Shown here: positions 31,001-42,783 of the stretch, one piece after another | Layout of the letters: the number at the start of each line of letters is the position of its first letter | How positions within the stretch are numbered: position 1 is the stretch's first letter | Source of the DNA: Dactylonectria macrodidyma | Lineage: Eukaryota; Ascomycota; Sordariomycetes; Hypocreales; Nectriaceae | Length of the DNA stretch: 64,000 nt | Direction of reading: 5' to 3' | Assembly: GCA_020744425.1 (NCBI GenBank) | Contig: JAGMUV010000008.1 | Coordinates: 1 to 64,000 of the forward strand | Notes under the pieces: model-generated | What the model saw: the letters and a program-made list of their open reading frames with translations, nothing else | Told to the model about the DNA's origin: nothing | The model's database searches: none | Made by a program: the position numbers and the translations under genes

Positions 31001-32320
31001 TGTATGCAAATATATCGCATTCTGCCTAACCTGTAGAGAGAATTCGACTGATCGAAGGCCAGTTCCGGAAGAACTACAGTCAGTATAGGCCGAACTACGT
31101 CCTTTCTATACAATCTCCCTAGACTTCATTACCGATCTACTAGAAGTGACCTCTGAAGGGACGATGTGGACAATCCCAGGTTTTAATAAATTGGACCAAC
31201 TCTGCCCAGTTAATTGCATCTTTAGCAAAAAGACGCTACTACTGGCAGGACATTCGTCCTATTTAATAGAAGACTGGGCAGTAGTATTAGTAAGAATGCT
31301 GCTTTATGGCGACTGGAGAATCCCGGTGCGCATCCTTAGCGATAGAGACCCTAAGTTCACATCCAGTATATGGAAGTCTATTCTCGCCCTTCTTAAGGTC
31401 AAACATCTCATCTCCACAGCATATCACTCGCAGACTAACAGAACCGCAGAAAGAAGGAACCAGACAGTGGAAGCTAGCGTGCGATTTCATACGGTAGAAA
31501 ACCCGAATACGCTATGGCTAGCGATGCTCCTAGCAATACAATTCAACCTTAATAACAGCCTATCCCAAGGCATCGGACAGTCCCCGAACGAATTAGTGTA
31601 TAGATTCAAACTAAAGATGATGGTCGATTTCGTCCTTCTGATATGCGCTTCTAGCATCCAGATGGACGAAGAGGCTGCTGACGCACTCCGAAAAATCTAC
31701 TACCGTGAAGCCCAGCTCCTTATCGACACTGCGGCAATAATAGCGAAGATCAGGTATGACTAGCGCCACACACAGGTCAGAATCGACAAAGGGGACACGG
31801 TTTACCTACAGCTTTACAAAGGATACTACCTACTAGAGAAGCCGAAGAAGAAATGGTCCCTAGTTAGAGCCGGACTTTACTGCGTAATATGCAAAATCCA
31901 CGAACAGGCGTTCGAACTTGACTTCCTACCTTACTGGCATATTCACCCAATTGTCTCAATCTCCTAATTGTGGAAACCAGAGCAAGGGGAGGACCCGTTC
32001 GAGAGGCTATAACCACTGCCCCTACCAGTAGCTATCGACGGATCTAAAGTCGCAGACCACTGGGAAATCGAAAGAATCGTCTAATAACGCTGCAGATAGC
32101 ATAAGGGATGACCAAAGCGATAATTTCTCCTACAATAGAAAGGGTACTTAGCAAAAGATAACAGTTAGCTGGACGAAGCTGACGTGTTAGAGAACGCTTC
32201 TGAGCTGGTCTAGGAATACTTTAAGAAGAATCCTACTAACTGGATGAGCGTCTTTAAGAAGAAGAAGATTCCGCTCCCTAAAGAGCTAAGGTTAACCCTC
32301 GAAGGGTTAAAAACGCCTTA
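28051..32320 (+). pseudogene. pol of gypsy element 2
   Basis: All parts are collinear and in one phase. Protease: YEVCLDTGTSAILADYDWLK (28170). Reverse transcriptase: GRVVIDLRPLNRLAIPDCYP and VYIDDIVIFSDT (29340-29670). RNase H: FFKVDACKEGFGLFVFQ (30160) and the tail IFHIPGALNVVPDALSRLP (30530). Integrase: ISLDFITDLL (31120), ILSDRDPKFTSS (31333) and TNRTAERRNQ (31435). Chromodomain: DHWEIERIV ... KGYLAKDNS (32060-32180), with stops at two Trp positions. At least twenty stops break it. It cannot be translated but shows a chromovirus quite different from element 1. Confidence 0.88.
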
Positions 32321-32520
32321 ACTCTGAAAACTATAATAGCGTACCGGTGCCCGCTAGATAGGGGGAACAAGCGGAAGCACCGACAGATGTTAAAGCCGCA
32401 CTTTCTGAGGCTAAACATTATATAGGAACTAGCAGAACCGACGATTAAATCACGATTATTAGAGAACCGGCGACACATGCCCCATCCGTTAGACATGGCA
32501 AATCTGACAAGCTAAGAGAC

Positions 32521-32679
32521 GTTAACAGCGGCTGCACAAACGACAAATAATAAAGCAATGCTAACAGCTGCTGTACAAACGTCAAAAGCCAAAAACAACG
32601 TTAACAGCTGCTTGTGCAAACGCTAAAAGCCAAAAACAGCGTTGACAGCTGCCGCGCAGACGTCAAATGCCAAAACGCT
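32521..32679 (+). repeat. 40-bp minisatellite, four units, inside element 2
   Basis: Units start at 32521, 32560, 32600 and 32641 and follow the pattern gttaacagctgctg-acaaacg-caaaagccaaaaaca. They lie between the end of pol and the extra ORF, where elements of this type may keep a polypurine tract or promoter. A looser series with cagctggca continues to about 32800. Confidence 0.75.
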
Positions 32680-32920
32680 AGTTGCCAGCCGGCACCGACT
32701 GGCAACTGACGTTTTCGCCGGACCGTCAACAGCTGGCAGAAACATCCCCAAGCAACCGTCGCCAGCTGGCAAGCAGCCGAAGTTGACAGCCGCTGCTACC
32801 GATAAAAGAAATCCGACCCTAAAGCTGCCGCAGAAGTCAACCTAAGCCTCTTAACACTACGCAACCTTAGCCTAGAGACTGAGAGCCGCCGAAATCGACT
32901 GACCGCCAGCAACCGCATCG

Positions 32921-33150
32921 CCGCGCCGTCAATTCTGTCCTTCCTTTTCTTTATCAAATCCAAAATCTTTCAGTCGCAGAACGAGCGCCGTCACTTTTGA
33001 CCTTATGCCGGCGAAGACGCCACCGCGCCGTCAATTCTGCCCTTCACTTTCTTTGCCAAACTTGAATCCCTAAGTCGCGAATCGCACGCCGTCATTTTCG
33101 ACCCAACGCCGGCGAAAGCACTGTCTGCGCCGTCGAAAACACCTACCCCT
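32921..33150 (+). repeat. 102-bp degenerate tandem repeat before ORF3
   Basis: Two full units (from 32921 and 33023) and the start of a third share cgcgccgtcaattctg, an agtcgc core and a gccggcgaa end. They sit 0.15-0.35 kb before the ATG of the extra ORF, so they may be part of its leader or promoter. Confidence 0.65.
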
Positions 33151-33266
33151 TTCTTTCTTTTTCTTTGTCCTTCGGAAACGCGCAGTTATTGACCCTGCAC
33201 CGCCACTACTCACCAGAATACCGCCGAAATCAACACCACCGAGATTCCCCGAGACGCTCAATCAAC

Positions 33267-35830
33267 ATGAGTGACGACGGCGGCGAAAACACCGGCGGAC
33301 ACTCCCCCGCGACCGCCGAAAACAACGATCCAAGCAGCACTATCGTAGAAACCTACCAACCTGCCGACAGCCCGCGAGGAGAGCACGACGAAACCGCCCA
33401 AAGCCACCAGGAGGGCCTCAATCCCCTCGCCAAAACCAGCATGTCCCTCTTCTCCGACGCTGAGACTGGCAGGACCATCTTTTCCGACTCCAGTACTGTC
33501 AGATTCGGACGTGCCACCGGCGAAACCAGCACTCCCATCCGTGGAGAAGGCAGCAGCCCCCGGATCAGCCACACCAGCTCCCCCAGAGGTAGTGAGCCCC
33601 GAACCCCCGTCTCAAGCGCTGAGAAAACGGCCAAACTCCGCAAACTCTTTAAGGGAAAGGAGAAAGCCATCGCACCTGGCATCCGTGGAGTCGAAACCAG
33701 CAGCCGGTCCCGTGAATACGATGGCCGACCTCTGAACGCCAGTCAACGCCTTCAGGCGACCCGAAACACCCAGGCGACCGGCGAAGACGACACGAACGCC
33801 GCCGAAGCCACGGACATCGAGGAAGACGAAGAAATCGATGGCAACGAGGACCCTGTCGAAAACAGCGATGCCGCGGACGAAGAAGACGCAGAAGAAGACG
33901 GATATGATGATAGCGAGAACGAATCCGCCCCGGACGATGACGAGGACGCAGACTAGGAAAGTCCCGAAGGCGCGGACTGGCCCTCTAAAGTCGAATCCGA
34001 TAACGAACAGGGCGAAGCTAATAAAGGGCAGGATGAAACCGACCCTGCTAAGTACGAAGTCCCCAAAAGATATAATAACTCGAACATCCTTAACCCTACT
34101 AGAGGAATTGGTAGTGCGTCTTATTAAAAATGGGAAGAATAGTTTTGCAATATCTACTCGGACATTACTGGCGAAAAGACGGTTAGAAGTAACCGCACTC
34201 TCGGTGATCTTCGTACTTCTAGTAAGAGTACCAATTACGTTAAGCACTAGGACTTAAAAATGGCCATTTTCTTCCTTTAGGTCGAATTCAGCCTAGCAGG
34301 GCATAAATTCGACGAATCCAACGATCCTGTCTTTCTAAAGTCGGAGGAAGGAAAGTTATATCTGACGACCCGGGAAACGCTATATAAGGAGTTCTAAGAA
34401 TTCGCTAAAAAAATGAAGGACACTAACCGGAAGAAGTCGAAATTGACGGTCACGGGGATGGGTCTAACCCGACGAGTGAAGAATGCGCTCAAGGACTGCT
34501 AGTAAGCCTACCTAGATAGCGAATATTTCAGAACGCAAAAGAAGACCGTCCACTGGCTGAAAAAGCTACCTACATAGGCAGAAATACTAGCCTGCCGGTT
34601 TTTACACCCGTACGGGCAAATGAATGGGACTATCGGCAGGGTACTGGCAACGCTTCGGAAGTCGCATTTGTCGGACATTCTAGGGCCTGGAGGTCAAGTT
34701 ATAAGCCAGACGGTCGCGGGCGGCACCCACGACGCCGCTTCCGCCGCAATTGCTGCTAACGCTGCAAGCGTTACAAAGCAGACGTAAGAACAGTTAGAAA
34801 AGGCCTTCGAATGGATCGACACCCTAGAGAAGTCAGTCGCCTAAATCAGAAACACCCAGAACACCAGATCGGATGGCGATTCGGACGCCCTTAGAGACAA
34901 ATTTATCTAAATCAAGGCCTAAGCGGAAGCAGACGCCGAAGCTAACGGCAAAGCCTTCGAACGCCTTATTGAAAAGGTTAACGAGATCAATACGCAGAGC
35001 CTTAGAATAATGGTGCTCGTTACTAAATAAGACGACGCAGTGAAGGAAATCGCCTCTAACAGCGTCAAATTTGTTAACTAAATAAGATCTGTCTCTGACC
35101 TTAAGAATCGCATGAAGGCATGCGAACTCAAGCTGGATAAATTTGACGCTAGTAGCGTCATAGACCTCTAGGATCGCGTGAAGGCATGCGAGAAAGTCTA
35201 GGGCAAAATCAGCGCTAGCAAACTCATAAACGCATGCTATAAAGCCATCTATGATAAGGTGATTTCCCTCGAGAAGGCGAAACTAACAGACCCGCCCGCG
35301 CAGAAGAAACTGATGATAGAAGTGCGAATTCCCGCCACTACTAAGACAACTTCGACAAAGGAGCCTGGCAAACGGAAGGCTGACGAAGAACTGCGGGAAA
35401 CACCTTAGAAGAAGTCGAAAACGGCGACTACAATTGACCTCCGAGACGTCCCAGATGATTCTAGCAATTTCACCGGTTCGCCAACTCTAACGCAGGAGTC
35501 GACTCCGATAAAGGCGAAACCAGCGCTAAAAAAGGCGCCAGTAACTAAAAACGTCGAGAAGCCGCTAAATCCATTAACTCCTAAGCCAAAACTAGCGAGT
35601 ATGAAGGAGTAGATGTAGAAACGTGCCTGAGTTGACCTTAACTCACTCCTCTCTAACCTAAAGTAAGCAATGCTAAAGAAGAATCGTTAATAACGGTCAC
35701 CTTAACGGCGAACGCGATAATTAAGGAGTGGACTCTAGCGGGCGGAGAGGGCTAAGAAGGACTCGGACAGATAATAGGCGACAGAGACTCGACGTTGACT
35801 ACCTGAAGGATGATTTCGATAATAGCGAGG
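33267..35830 (+). pseudogene. ORF3 of gypsy element 2, extra gene downstream of pol
   Basis: From ATG 33267 (MSDDGGENTGGHSPATAENN) one phase can be followed for about 850 codons to 35830 without an indel. Some 25 in-frame stops all fit mutated CAA, CAG or CGA. The first 230 codons are intact: Ser/Pro/Thr-rich, then very acidic (EDEEIDGNEDPVENSDAADE). The middle has a compact region (GMGLTRRVKNALKDC, HWLKKLP, RFLHPYGQMNGTIGRVLATL). The last third is coiled-coil-like with paired DLKNRMKACELKLDKFDASS / DRVKACEKVxGKISASK units and ends basic (KRKADEE). There is no signal peptide or transmembrane segment, so it is not an env-like protein. I do not recognise the family. Confidence 0.65.
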
Positions 35831-35990
35831 TGGATTTGGACAGACGATGGGGCTGGAATTTAGAACGAATGGGGGATGCAAATTTTTCTCTTCTTATAAA
35901 CTAATGGATTACCTCCTTAGATCATTTTGCTTTTACTATGCGCATTTTCGCTACTAGCATAGTGGCTTTTATCTCTTGTTACTAGGCACT

Positions 35991-36234
35991 TATTATGGAT
36001 AGGTCAGGACCAGGTTCCTACTAGTAGAAATGATATGCTTATAGTTAAATCTTCTACTCTAGAAGTTAGATCAGATAATTAAGACTTTATATATAATATA
36101 TAGAATTAGATTACTAAGTACTAATTACTAAGGTGAAGGAACTGTAATAGTGTAAAATATGATGATAGGCATATCCGACGGTATAGCTATTAATAATGAC
36201 ATCCCTTAAGTCAGACACTGAGAGAACTATAACA
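35991..36234 (+). repeat. 3' LTR of gypsy element 2
   Basis: It is 244 bp, same length as the 5' copy, and richer in T where the 5' copy has C. Its first base pair step is TA instead of TG, a G-to-A change that would block integration of a new copy. Confidence 0.92.
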
Positions 36235-37313
36235 TTAGCAGAGAGATTCAAGGTATGTCTAAAACAGCGCCCTCGCCTGCAAGCCCCTATGAAGCCAAGC
36301 TCTCTACTAATAATCTCCATAGCAGTATTGTTATTTTTTGTATTATTAAGCGTGAAATAGCCAATTTTATCTTAGATTTAATACAATTTAATTACGTTAA
36401 GGATTTTAGTAGCGATATTAGGCCCTATATGCCTAGCGCTGAGTTCAGAGAGCCTAAGCGTAATCTTACAAGGCTTGTTATTTTCGTCTTTAAAGAAGCA
36501 ATAGATACTATATAAGGCGTGTCGGTTTCCTGACTGCCAGCCGTCGAAAGAAATGTAGATAAGGCCGGGCGCCCTGCATAAGGCCTTAATCACCTTATGC
36601 TTATATTATTCAAATGCAGTAACGATCTTTTCTCGAACCGTTGTATGGGTAATATTGGCTTTATGTACTAAAACTAATGGGTTTAAGTAATCGAAGATAG
36701 CTCAGAGTTCTACCTCTTTAGTAATAGAAAAGGGGTGATTCTTAGCTATGATCTAGTTAACTAGAAGCCTCTGGAAGTATTCCTTATTAAAGCGCTTGAT
36801 AAAGCTATTCGTAATTGCTTATTCTTAGGGGTTATATAAATCAAACTTTAGGGATTTTGTGAGAGTCTGTTGCTCTGTAGGCATCCTGCTCTTAGAATTA
36901 GCTTTCTTTTTAGCAGTTCCTTTAGTCCTATTAGGCAGCGTGCGAATCCTGTGGTTATTAAATAGATGATTGTATGCATTATGAATACTATTAGCTTCGA
37001 AATGACGTAAGTGTAGGACATTCTTGTGAATGCACGCTTAGTAAACCTATCTGCAGTCGCCTTCCTTTTAGATATTATAACCAAATTGCTAGGCCTAATA
37101 CCGCGTTTCTCTAGCTCGCTTAGAGAATGCCTAGCCCGGGAAATGCCTCCAGAGCGTACGTTCGTAGTGGTCATTGCTTGCAGAAGGGGTCGAAGATGTT
37201 AAGAAAGGGGTCGAAGTTGAACGTAGAGGATAGGGCATTGAATAGGGAGTTGATTCAGGGGCTGACCCGAAACCGCTATTAGAAATATTAACATAAGAAT
37301 CAGGCGAGGTCAT
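36235..37313 (-). pseudogene. hAT transposase, N-terminal half, RIP-damaged
   Basis: On the minus strand the frame opens at 37313 (MTSPDSYVNISNSGFG). Block 36593-36378 reads ISFDGWQSGNRHALYSIYCF then FKDENNKPCKITLRL, the start of the hAT catalytic domain (usual form TxDxWTS...). Block 36320-36240 reads MEIISRELGFIGACRRGRCF then RHTLNLSA, the typical RCxxHxLNLxA motif. The coding sequence then hits element 2 and continues at 24737. Multiple stops separate the blocks. Confidence 0.75.
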
Positions 37314-38093
37314 AGTAAAAAGATATCTTAATTATATTAATATCATAATGCATAGTAGCAGTTAAAGGTCAGTAGGTTATTTATAGAGCCTGAAAAACGC
37401 ATCTAATATAGTAAGGTAGTATATTATATCTATATCTTATAGATATTTTAGGTACTTTCTGCTTAGGCTAAATTATATAGGGAAATAAGTTATAAGAAGG
37501 TGAATTCATTAAGTCCTTAATAGCCTCTAAGTATGAACTGATGCAGTAAGTAAAACTAATAATTATTTGCACTATATTAAAATAATAAAGACTCTGGATG
37601 CATTTTTTAAATTACCTTATAGAAGTCTATTAAATAGTATAACTTTTATATTATGAATTTATAATGTAAATAGTTAAAGTGCTTGAAATATAATTATATA
37701 ACTAGACTATGTATAAATGATTAACTACTATTATAATAATATAGGATTCTATAAGGAAATCTTAAGTGTATAAGTTAAGATTTAAACTATTCGAATAAGA
37801 AAACCTAGAATATTCGAATAGTACTTCATTTAAATTACGGATTATAAAATCGCACTTTCTAGAAGCTTAATGATATTTTTAATATAGGGTAGAAGGACTA
37901 TGATGGTAAGGCGATCAGGCACTATTAGGGTCTCTCTGCTAAATTATATAAGCATCCCTAACTGCCCTACTTCTAATCTACCCAATCCACCCACTCCACT
38001 CCACAAGATCGTCTGGTGGATTCAGTAGATTAACCAATCCACTGGAATTTTGCCAGTGGAGTGGACAGTGGAATCCACGAGTAGATCCACTGC
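37314..38093. other. AT-rich hAT subterminal region
   Basis: No gene. It is the 5' non-coding part of the hAT element. Near the end it carries repeated ccactc and gtggatt motifs that mirror the other end and may be transposase binding sites. Confidence 0.5.
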
Positions 38094-38123
38094 GTGGATT
38101 GAGTGGAGTGGCTTTCAACCCTG
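38094..38123. repeat. hAT terminal inverted repeat, right
   Basis: It is the exact inverse of 14985-15014, ending ...gctttcaaccctg, directly followed by the second copy of the target duplication cctgtcct at 38124-38131. Confidence 0.92.
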
Positions 38124-38131
38124 CCTGTCCT

Positions 38132-39312
<1,181 letters not shown>

Positions 39313-40973
39313 ATTTATGATAACATCAGTGGTCTTATCATTAGTTTGAGGAAAATTTGGCTCTTGAGTAAGACCTGCTTGCTGAAGAGGGCCTTCTCAA
39401 CTATCTTGCTATTGCGCAGCAACTGGCTCCCGCGTGTATAGTGCTAAGTAATGGCTAGGATAACTACTTACGCTTCCTCTTATGGATTTGACTGCGTCTT
39501 GACTGTAGACTAACTGTTTAGAGTATTCATATACAAGGGTCTACAATTAGGTACAGTTCCTCACCAGTTCAGAGGACATTCACCTCTTCTAAGAGCTATT
39601 TATACCCCCCCCCCATAATATCGCTATTGCAGACAGCTTTTAACTCCGGGAAGGAGGCCGCATCACACAGTATTGCGTGGTTTCTTAGTATCCATTGCGA
39701 AGTACTATCATAACCTATATTCTGAATGTGACAGTTGACGTTATTCCTGCATAGTCTATGTATTTAGAGCAAATTTCTAAGCACCCTAGTTGTCTTTCCA
39801 TATCTCTGGCCGCTGGTCAGTGGACTCTCTAATGTGACTTTTAAATTATTTAGTGTAAGAACAACCCCAAGGATTATTGATTTGTCTCGGCTCAGCATTT
39901 TTGTCCCCTTCCCCCGGGGAGGAGGGAGGGAAGGTGTCCCAACCCCTGGGGTTCTTTATGCATTTGGCTCTCTTACTCTCGCATCCTTACTCGTGCAAAA
40001 CCGATGCGGACGGTAAAGGGTCTTCGCCTTGGATGCTCTGTTTGAAAATTCCAAAATAGGCAAGCCGCGCCATGGGAAAGTGCCCATCCTATTGATAGCT
40101 TACGAGGGACCTAATGCCGCGTCGCGATACTTTGACCATTTTCTTCCCGTCTGCTAGGTCGACGCTCGACAAATGACCCCCTACCCGTCCCCACTCCGTT
40201 AGTGCCGTGTTAGCATGGTCCGAGCCGGGCCCACTCTTCCCGGGAATCTCAAAACGGTCCGGTTAGCCCCTTTGATGCGTTGAATGCCGTGTCCTAAGAT
40301 CAGTCGGCTTGTCGACAAGCAACAGTTACCTGCCATACGGAGGCGACACTTGTTGCTACTGCTGCCTGTAATAACCTGTGGCGGGTTTCTAATCATGACC
40401 AAAGCAAGCACACGCTAACCATTAGTACTAAGCACTAGGGAGGAGAGTGCATAGCTACTATCAACTATGTCGATGGATGCATGCGTTAGCCAGAGTAGGT
40501 CGATTGACTCAAAAACCAAATCTCTCCATCACCCATAATAGTAATAACGCTTTCTAAGTCTTCTGCGACACTCCTCGATGTGACCACATCCATCTACGTT
40601 TGTCCTTCATACTCTCACGAAAATCACCAAGTTCACAAGATCTCCCGACCAGAGGGCATATTTACACCTCTCAAGCGATGATTCAGAGTTGACTAAGTGA
40701 CGCAAGGTTAATCAAAAGAGCGTAGACAACTGAGAGAAAGGTGAAATTATAAGAATTCTAACGAAGTTTGTAGGCTAAGAACGCCAGTCTAGATTTCTAC
40801 TCAAACCAGCTTGGTTGCCGAGAACTCAGCTTCTAACTTAGGTGTTTAGTAATGACAGGACTGCGGTACATACAACTCAGGTCTCAGCCGAGTATATCCC
40901 TTCATACTAAGCAACTCAAACAAAGTGAGCGACTAGCCATTTCCCGCTTCCCCCATCCCGCCCCGTAATATGA
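39313..40973. other. intergenic, no gene seen
   Basis: I find no domain or RNA. A run of ten C lies at 39605-39614 and a G-rich purine block near 39915-39930. Otherwise it looks like ageing non-coding sequence between two pseudogenes. Confidence 0.35.
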
Positions 40974-41601
40974 CTACTTAGTACACGGATCTTCCGAGGG
41001 CTCAATAGAAAATCCATCGTAAGCCAGAAGACTACCACCTTGAGGAGCAAGATTTACGCGGTGGGTAATTGAGTCCTTTGCTACGGTGAACAAGGTCTGA
41101 AAGCTATACTTTCGTTAGAATAATACATCGCGAGCAGAGGATATGTCCTCTAATTCCGAGCATTTCACAGAACTTACTAAGTTATAGAACAGTTACTATC
41201 AGCAGTGGTGACTGACTGCATAACGCCGTATACATGGAACGTCTTTTCGGTTGCCGACTCTTCGGCCACGACGAACCATCAGCGGGTAACATGGCCGCCC
41301 TAGAACGTAGAACGGCGTTTGCTCCTGTAGCCACGTTCCCCAAGACGATCAAACTCCTATTGGGGGCAAAGAAATCGGTGTAGCTGGATGTTGTCGGATC
41401 CTCATTGTTTCTCAATAACCTGCGTGAAAGACACTGTCAGCTTCTGGAAGTTACTCATATCGAGCTTCTTATGACTTACTCAAAATACCAAGGTCCGAAA
41501 TCAGGGTCAACGCAGCAGCTAGGGGAGTAATCTACTATAGAGATTGCTTAAGAAATCCCAAACATAAAGCCGAACAGTAGGGGCAAAGTATGGCGCTTCA
41601 T
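40974..41601 (-). pseudogene. second copy of the SnoaL-like secreted protein, broken
   Basis: It mirrors the gene at 3963-4681. Exon 1 (from 41601) reads MKRHTLPLLFGFMFGIS, then a stop where Gln is expected, then AISIVDYSPSCCVDPDFGPW. After an intron in the same place it continues LLRNNEDPTTSSYTDFFAPN and AAMLPADG. Here a deletion has removed the SIQWNHFPN block with intron 2, and a shifted frame resumes VVAEESATEKTFHVYGVMQS. The last exon is intact: FQTLFTVAKDSITHRVNLAP, ending EDPCTK. Identity to the intact copy is moderate, so the duplication is old. Confidence 0.78.
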
Positions 41602-42783
41602 TTAATAATAGAAAAACGGTGCTGGATATATGTTCTGATTTAGTGATCCAGGACCAGAACCAGAATAGCATGCCATCACTAGTTGGTTTTATAAGATCTC
41701 ACCGTCAGTCAAAGGTACTCACCTCAGGGTTTACGGACCCGTAAGAGTCCCAGTATCCCCAGCAATCTCCCACTATAACACGCATTCATTAACTTAGAGT
41801 TCGTTCTAAAACATAACTGGTTATACTACTAACTATATTTATCATCTCGTGTAGATGAATATACTTCTAATAATAGCCCTTATCTCCAGCGCTCGACACT
41901 TTATACTTATTTACTAGCATCGGCTTACATCCGTAGCTTCCCGCCCTATAATGGTCGTCTGTGCTTCGATGTTATTAGTGACTGACGTAGCGTCTGAGGC
42001 TTCGGTCTGGCGGACCGGGGGCGATGTTGAGGTCATGCTGCCGTAAGTCATCCGTACGGAGTAACGCAAAATCCGGTTAGAAGACGATGTTTTTCAGGGC
42101 CTCGGGAGGGACTCTTCTACGTCCACTCCGTCGGTTTCGGTTAAGGCCTCCACAGTTCCTAGAGGCAATATGTCTAGCACACTACCGGTTAACCTGTCAT
42201 CACAACCTCCCCAGACCCCAGCCGGTGCCTCCCACGCGATCCACGAATCCATCACCCATGACTTGAAGCCCATGGAGAAGACCAAAGCATTAAATTCTCC
42301 CGCACCAAGACGTACAGGCGTACAGGGGTGGCAATTCCGGGGAAGGCCAAACTAGGCTTCGCCAATCACTGTCATGCGGAGGCGCCCACCAGTAGCGCCT
42401 TCTCAGCTGCCCAGGCGATCACTTACTCATATTCTAATACTTCCCCAGACCCACATATATACGCATGTATCGTTATAGTCAATATACCATGTCTATAGAG
42501 AGGGAGACACCTGCATACCACTTAGTCTATATACAAGCTTAGTCTATAACGGTTGGCTATCTAGACAACTATAAGTATACCTCGCTCACCCTTTCCTCTA
42601 GCTCTTTCATCCCTATATCTATCCCCTTCAGTATTCTCAGACTTTTTTTGTCCGCTCACGCTAAATCCGAACAAAGGCCACCGTGCTTCTTAATAGATCT
42701 CATCCTCATTCTTCGTTCCTTTGGCCCTGTGCTCTCCCTCTATTCAACTTCCCTCCTTGCCTTATCTCAGACCTGGAACCATA
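41602..42783. other. intergenic, includes MFS promoter region
   Basis: No gene is recognised. The first 150 bp share the acggacccgt motif with the promoter of the first SnoaL-like gene. The right end is the upstream region of the transporter pseudogene, with C/T-rich leader sequence. Confidence 0.35.

Larger units (their letters stand above)
24738..36234 (+). mobile_element. RIP-damaged Ty3/gypsy chromovirus (element 2)
   Basis: The 11,497-bp element has two 244-bp LTRs with matching ends (TGTTATAG ... CTATAATA left, TATTATGG ... CTATAACA right; the ancestral ends were probably TGTTATRG and CTATAACA). The 5-bp target duplication ttagc flanks it (24733-24737, 36235-36239). Coding is on the plus strand and stays in one phase from 26124 to about 35830, interrupted by stops that can all be explained by C-to-T or G-to-A. 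Gag, protease, RT, RNase H, integrase and chromodomain are in order, followed by a long extra ORF. It sits inside the hAT transposase gene. Confidence 0.92.
14985..38123 (-). mobile_element. hAT transposon carrying two nested gypsy retrotransposons
   Basis: The 23,139-bp unit has 30-bp perfect inverted repeats and an 8-bp target duplication, so it entered as one hAT element. Subtracting the two LTR elements and their 5-bp duplications leaves about 3.5 kb, a normal autonomous hAT size. The host hAT is in three pieces: 14985-15082, 23201-24737 and 36240-38123. Its transposase is on the minus strand and split by element 2. The hAT pieces are AT-rich and full of stops, as expected after RIP-like mutation. 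Order of events, by nesting: AKR gene, then hAT, then the two gypsy elements, of which element 1 is recent. Confidence 0.9.

Noticed and set aside
33070..34257. Overlapping ORFs on both strands at 33.1-34.3 kb
   Set aside because: Only the phase starting at 33267 continues beyond its first stop and fits a consistent mutated gene; the others end at random.
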